Origin: Halomonas sp. | Lineage (GTDB): Bacteria; Pseudomonadota; Gammaproteobacteria; Pseudomonadales; Halomonadaceae | Direction of reading: 5' to 3' | Length of the DNA: 6,830 bases | Assembly (NCBI GenBank): GCA_003560175.1 | Contig: PWIZ01000206.1 | Coordinates: 1 to 6,830, forward strand | Shown: positions 4,699 to 6,830 of the stretch, piece after piece | Position numbering within the stretch: position 1 is the first letter of the stretch | How the letters are laid out: each line of letters starts with the position of its first letter | The notes under the pieces: model-generated | Seen by the model: the letters and a program-made list of their open reading frames with translations, nothing else | Database searches by the model: none | Told to the model about the DNA's origin: nothing | Translations under genes and position numbers: made by a program

Positions 4699-6830
4699 GT
4701 GAATCCGGTCAAGAAGACATTTCAGTATGGTCGCAGCACCGTCACCATGGAAACCGGGCGCATCGCCCGCCAGGCCACCGGTGCCGTGATGGTCACCATG
4801 GACGACACCGTGGTGCTGTGCACCGTGGTGGCCAAGAAAGAGGCCAATCCTGCTCAGCCCTTCTTCCCGCTGGGTGTGTTCTATCAGGAGAAGACCTATG
4901 CGGTCGGCAAGATTCCCGGCGGCTTCTTCAAGCGCGAGGGGCGTCCCACCGAGAAGGAGACCCTCACCTCGCGTCTGATAGACCGCCCGATCCGCCCGCT
5001 CTTCCCCAAGGGATTCATGAACGAGGTGCAGGTCGTCTGCACGGTGCTCTCCACCGACCGCAATCATGATCCGGATATCGCGGCGCTGCTCGGTACCTCC
5101 GCGGCTCTGGCGATATCCGGCGTGCCGTTCAAGGGCCCGATCGGTGCGGCCCGGGTCGGTTTCGACGAGGAAAATGGCTACTTCCTCAACCCCACTGTCG
5201 AGGAGCTAGCCAAATCAGAGCTGGACATGGTGGTGGCCGGCACCGACAAGGCGGTGCTGATGGTGGAGTCCGAGGCCAAGGAGCTGCTCGAGGATGAGAT
5301 GCTTGGCGCCGTGCTCTATGGTCACATGGAGATGCAGGTAGCCATCAAGGCCATCAACGAGCTGGTCGCCGAGGCTGGAAAGCCGAAGTGGGACTGGCAG
5401 CCGACGGTCGAGAACACCGAACTCAAGGCCGCCGTGGGCAGCGCCTTCGAGACGAGGGTCGGCGAGGCCTACCGCATCACCGACAAGATGGTTCGTCAGG
5501 AGGCACTCTCCGCCCTCAAGGCCGAGGCCGTGGAGCAGCTGGCCGGTGAAGAGGACGGCAAGTTCGGCACCGATGAGGTGAAGGGTGCCTTCGCCGCCCT
5601 GGAGAAGCGCGTGGTGCGCGCCCGGGTCGTCCAGGGCGAGCCGCGGATCGACGGCCGAGACCACAAGACCGTGCGTCCGCTGGCCATCGAGGTGGGTGGT
5701 CTGCCCAAGACCCATGGCTCGGCCATCTTCACCCGCGGCGAGACCCAGGCGATCGTGGTCGCTACCCTGGGTACCCTGCGCGACTCCCAGCTGATCGAGT
5801 CGCTGGAGGGCGAGCGTAAGGACCGTTTCCTGCTGCACTATAACTTCCCCCCCTACTGTGTGGGCGAGGCCGGCTTCATGGGCGGTCCCAAGCGTCGCGA
5901 GATTGGCCATGGCCGCCTGGCGCGCCGTGGCGTGCAGGCCATGCTGCCCGACGAGGCGGAGTTCCCCTATACCATCCGCGTGGTCGCCGAGATCACCGAG
6001 TCCAACGGCTCCAGCTCCATGGCCTCGGTGTGCGGCACGTCGCTGGCGTTGATGGATGCCGGCGTGCCCATGAAGGCGCCGGTGGCGGGTATCGCCATGG
6101 GCCTGGTCAAGGACGATAACGGCTTCGCCGTGTTGACCGATATCCTGGGCGACGAGGATCATCTCGGCGACATGGACTTCAAGGTGGCCGGTTCCTCCGA
6201 GGGTGTCACCGCCCTGCAGATGGACATCAAGATCGAGGGCATCAACGAGGAGATCATGGAGCAGGCGCTGCAGCAGGCCCTGGAGGCGCGCCTCAGCATC
6301 CTGGAGCAGATGAACACGGTGATCGGTCAGAGCCGCACCGAGGTATCCGAGAATGCCCCCTCCATGGCGACTATCAAGATCGCCTCGGACAAGATCCGCG
6401 ACGTCATCGGGAAGGGCGGCGCCACCATCCGCAAGATCTGCGAGGATACCGGTGCCTCCATCGATCTGGACGACGATGGCACCGTACGCATCTACGCCGA
6501 GGACAAGGCGGCGGCCAAGCGGGCGATCGATACCGTACTGGCGATCACCGCCGAGGCGGAGATCGGCAAGCTCTACCTGGGCAAGGTGGCACGCATCGCC
6601 GACTTCGGCGCCTTCGTCAATATCATGCCGGGTACCGACGGGCTGGTGCACATCTCCCAGATCGTGCCGGAGCGGGTCAACGACGTGCGTGACTTCCTCA
6701 ACGAGGGTGACGAAGTCGTGGTCAAGGTGCTCGACATCGACAACCGCAACCGGGTGAAGCTCACCATCAAGGAGATCACCCCGGAAGAGAAGGCGGCGTT
6801 CGAGGCCGAGCAGGCCGCTGAACCCGAGCT
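4699..6830 (+). CDS. pnp: Polyribonucleotide nucleotidyltransferase (PNPase), nearly complete
   Basis: PNPase is a trimeric phosphorolytic 3'-to-5' exoribonuclease of mRNA decay, often found in the RNA degradosome; it can also add tails. The frame is open from GTG 4699 to the right edge: 710 codons plus two bases. E. coli PNPase is 711 aa, so only a few C-terminal codons and the stop should be missing. The first RNase PH domain (about 10-145) has [10 protein letters not shown], with FFKR at 76-79 matching the RNA-gripping FFRR loop of E. coli. After the helical linker, the second RNase PH domain (about 316-540) has [12 protein letters not shown] (phosphate-site Ser 438-440) and [15 protein letters not shown], with Asp487, Asp493 and Lys495 matching E. 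coli Asp486, Asp492 and Lys494. The KH domain carries GKGG at 571-574, and the S1 domain spans about 623-692. The final visible residues are Glu- and Ala-rich. The start [11 protein letters not shown] aligns with E. coli MLNPIVRKFQYG, which also uses a non-ATG codon. Confidence 0.97.
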   Translation, partial: MNPVKKTFQYGRSTVTMETGRIARQATGAVMVTMDDTVVLCTVVAKKEANPAQPFFPLGVFYQEKTYAVGKIPGGFFKREGRPTEKETLTSRLIDRPIRPLFPKGFMNEVQVVCTVLSTDRNHDPDIAALLGTSAALAISGVPFKGPIGAARVGFDEENGYFLNPTVEELAKSELDMVVAGTDKAVLMVESEAKELLEDEMLGAVLYGHMEMQVAIKAINELVAEAGKPKWDWQPTVENTELKAAVGSAFETRVGEAYRITDKMVRQEALSALKAEAVEQLAGEEDGKFGTDEVKGAFAALEKRVVRARVVQGEPRIDGRDHKTVRPLAIEVGGLPKTHGSAIFTRGETQAIVVATLGTLRDSQLIESLEGERKDRFLLHYNFPPYCVGEAGFMGGPKRREIGHGRLARRGVQAMLPDEAEFPYTIRVVAEITESNGSSSMASVCGTSLALMDAGVPMKAPVAGIAMGLVKDDNGFAVLTDILGDEDHLGDMDFKVAGSSEGVTALQMDIKIEGINEEIMEQALQQALEARLSILEQMNTVIGQSRTEVSENAPSMATIKIASDKIRDVIGKGGATIRKICEDTGASIDLDDDGTVRIYAEDKAAAKRAIDTVLAITAEAEIGKLYLGKVARIADFGAFVNIMPGTDGLVHISQIVPERVNDVRDFLNEGDEVVVKVLDIDNRNRVKLTIKEITPEEKAAFEAEQAAEPE

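Noticed and set aside
5215..6651. 478-codon open frame on the - strand opposite pnp
   Set aside because: It lies wholly inside pnp, whose frame is intact with all catalytic residues. The peptide is rich in His, Gly, Leu and Asp, typical of a GC-rich antisense shadow, and resembles no family I know.
1..6830. tRNA genes, CRISPR arrays, insertion sequences, attachment sites or other mobile DNA
   Set aside because: Nothing of the kind is visible. Coding is continuous, gene order is the conserved one, and no transposase, direct-repeat array or cloverleaf was seen.

Overview
The window carries six genes on the + strand and nothing credible on the - strand. It is the distal part of the conserved nusA-infB-rbfA-truB-rpsO-pnp transcription/translation cluster. 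The gene order, GC-rich coding, NusA and PNPase signatures, and the acidic tails on RbfA and (just visible) PNPase suggest a gammaproteobacterium, plausibly a halophile of the Halomonas type. The genus is an inference from remembered protein similarity, not a search.

Layout: 2-127 is the last 41 codons of nusA. An 89-base spacer with a small hairpin leads to infB (217-2724, IF2, 835 aa). rbfA (2743-3207) follows after 18 bases, and truB (3207-4124) shares one base with the rbfA stop. A 78-base AT-rich leader (4125-4202) precedes rpsO (4203-4472). A strong intrinsic terminator (4496-4529) closes rpsO. A 169-base region (4530-4698) holds a bulged hairpin and a promoter candidate ahead of pnp, which starts at GTG 4699 and runs off the right edge only a few codons short of its expected end. 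No gene-free stretch exceeds 300 bases.

The genes cover linked steps of gene expression. NusA acts on RNA polymerase, IF2 brings initiator tRNA to the ribosome, RbfA matures the 30S subunit, TruB modifies U55 of tRNA, S15 nucleates assembly of the 30S platform, and PNPase degrades RNA. All full genes look intact, with their key residues present.

No new multi-gene system is visible. The most interesting material is non-coding. The rpsO leader can be drawn as an H-type pseudoknot with 5-bp and 7-bp stems just before the Shine-Dalgarno, and one stem strand can instead pair with the Shine-Dalgarno region, which would suit S15 autoregulation. Also notable are a perfect 9-bp hairpin inside the 3' end of truB with AGGAG in its loop, and a bulged hairpin ahead of pnp.
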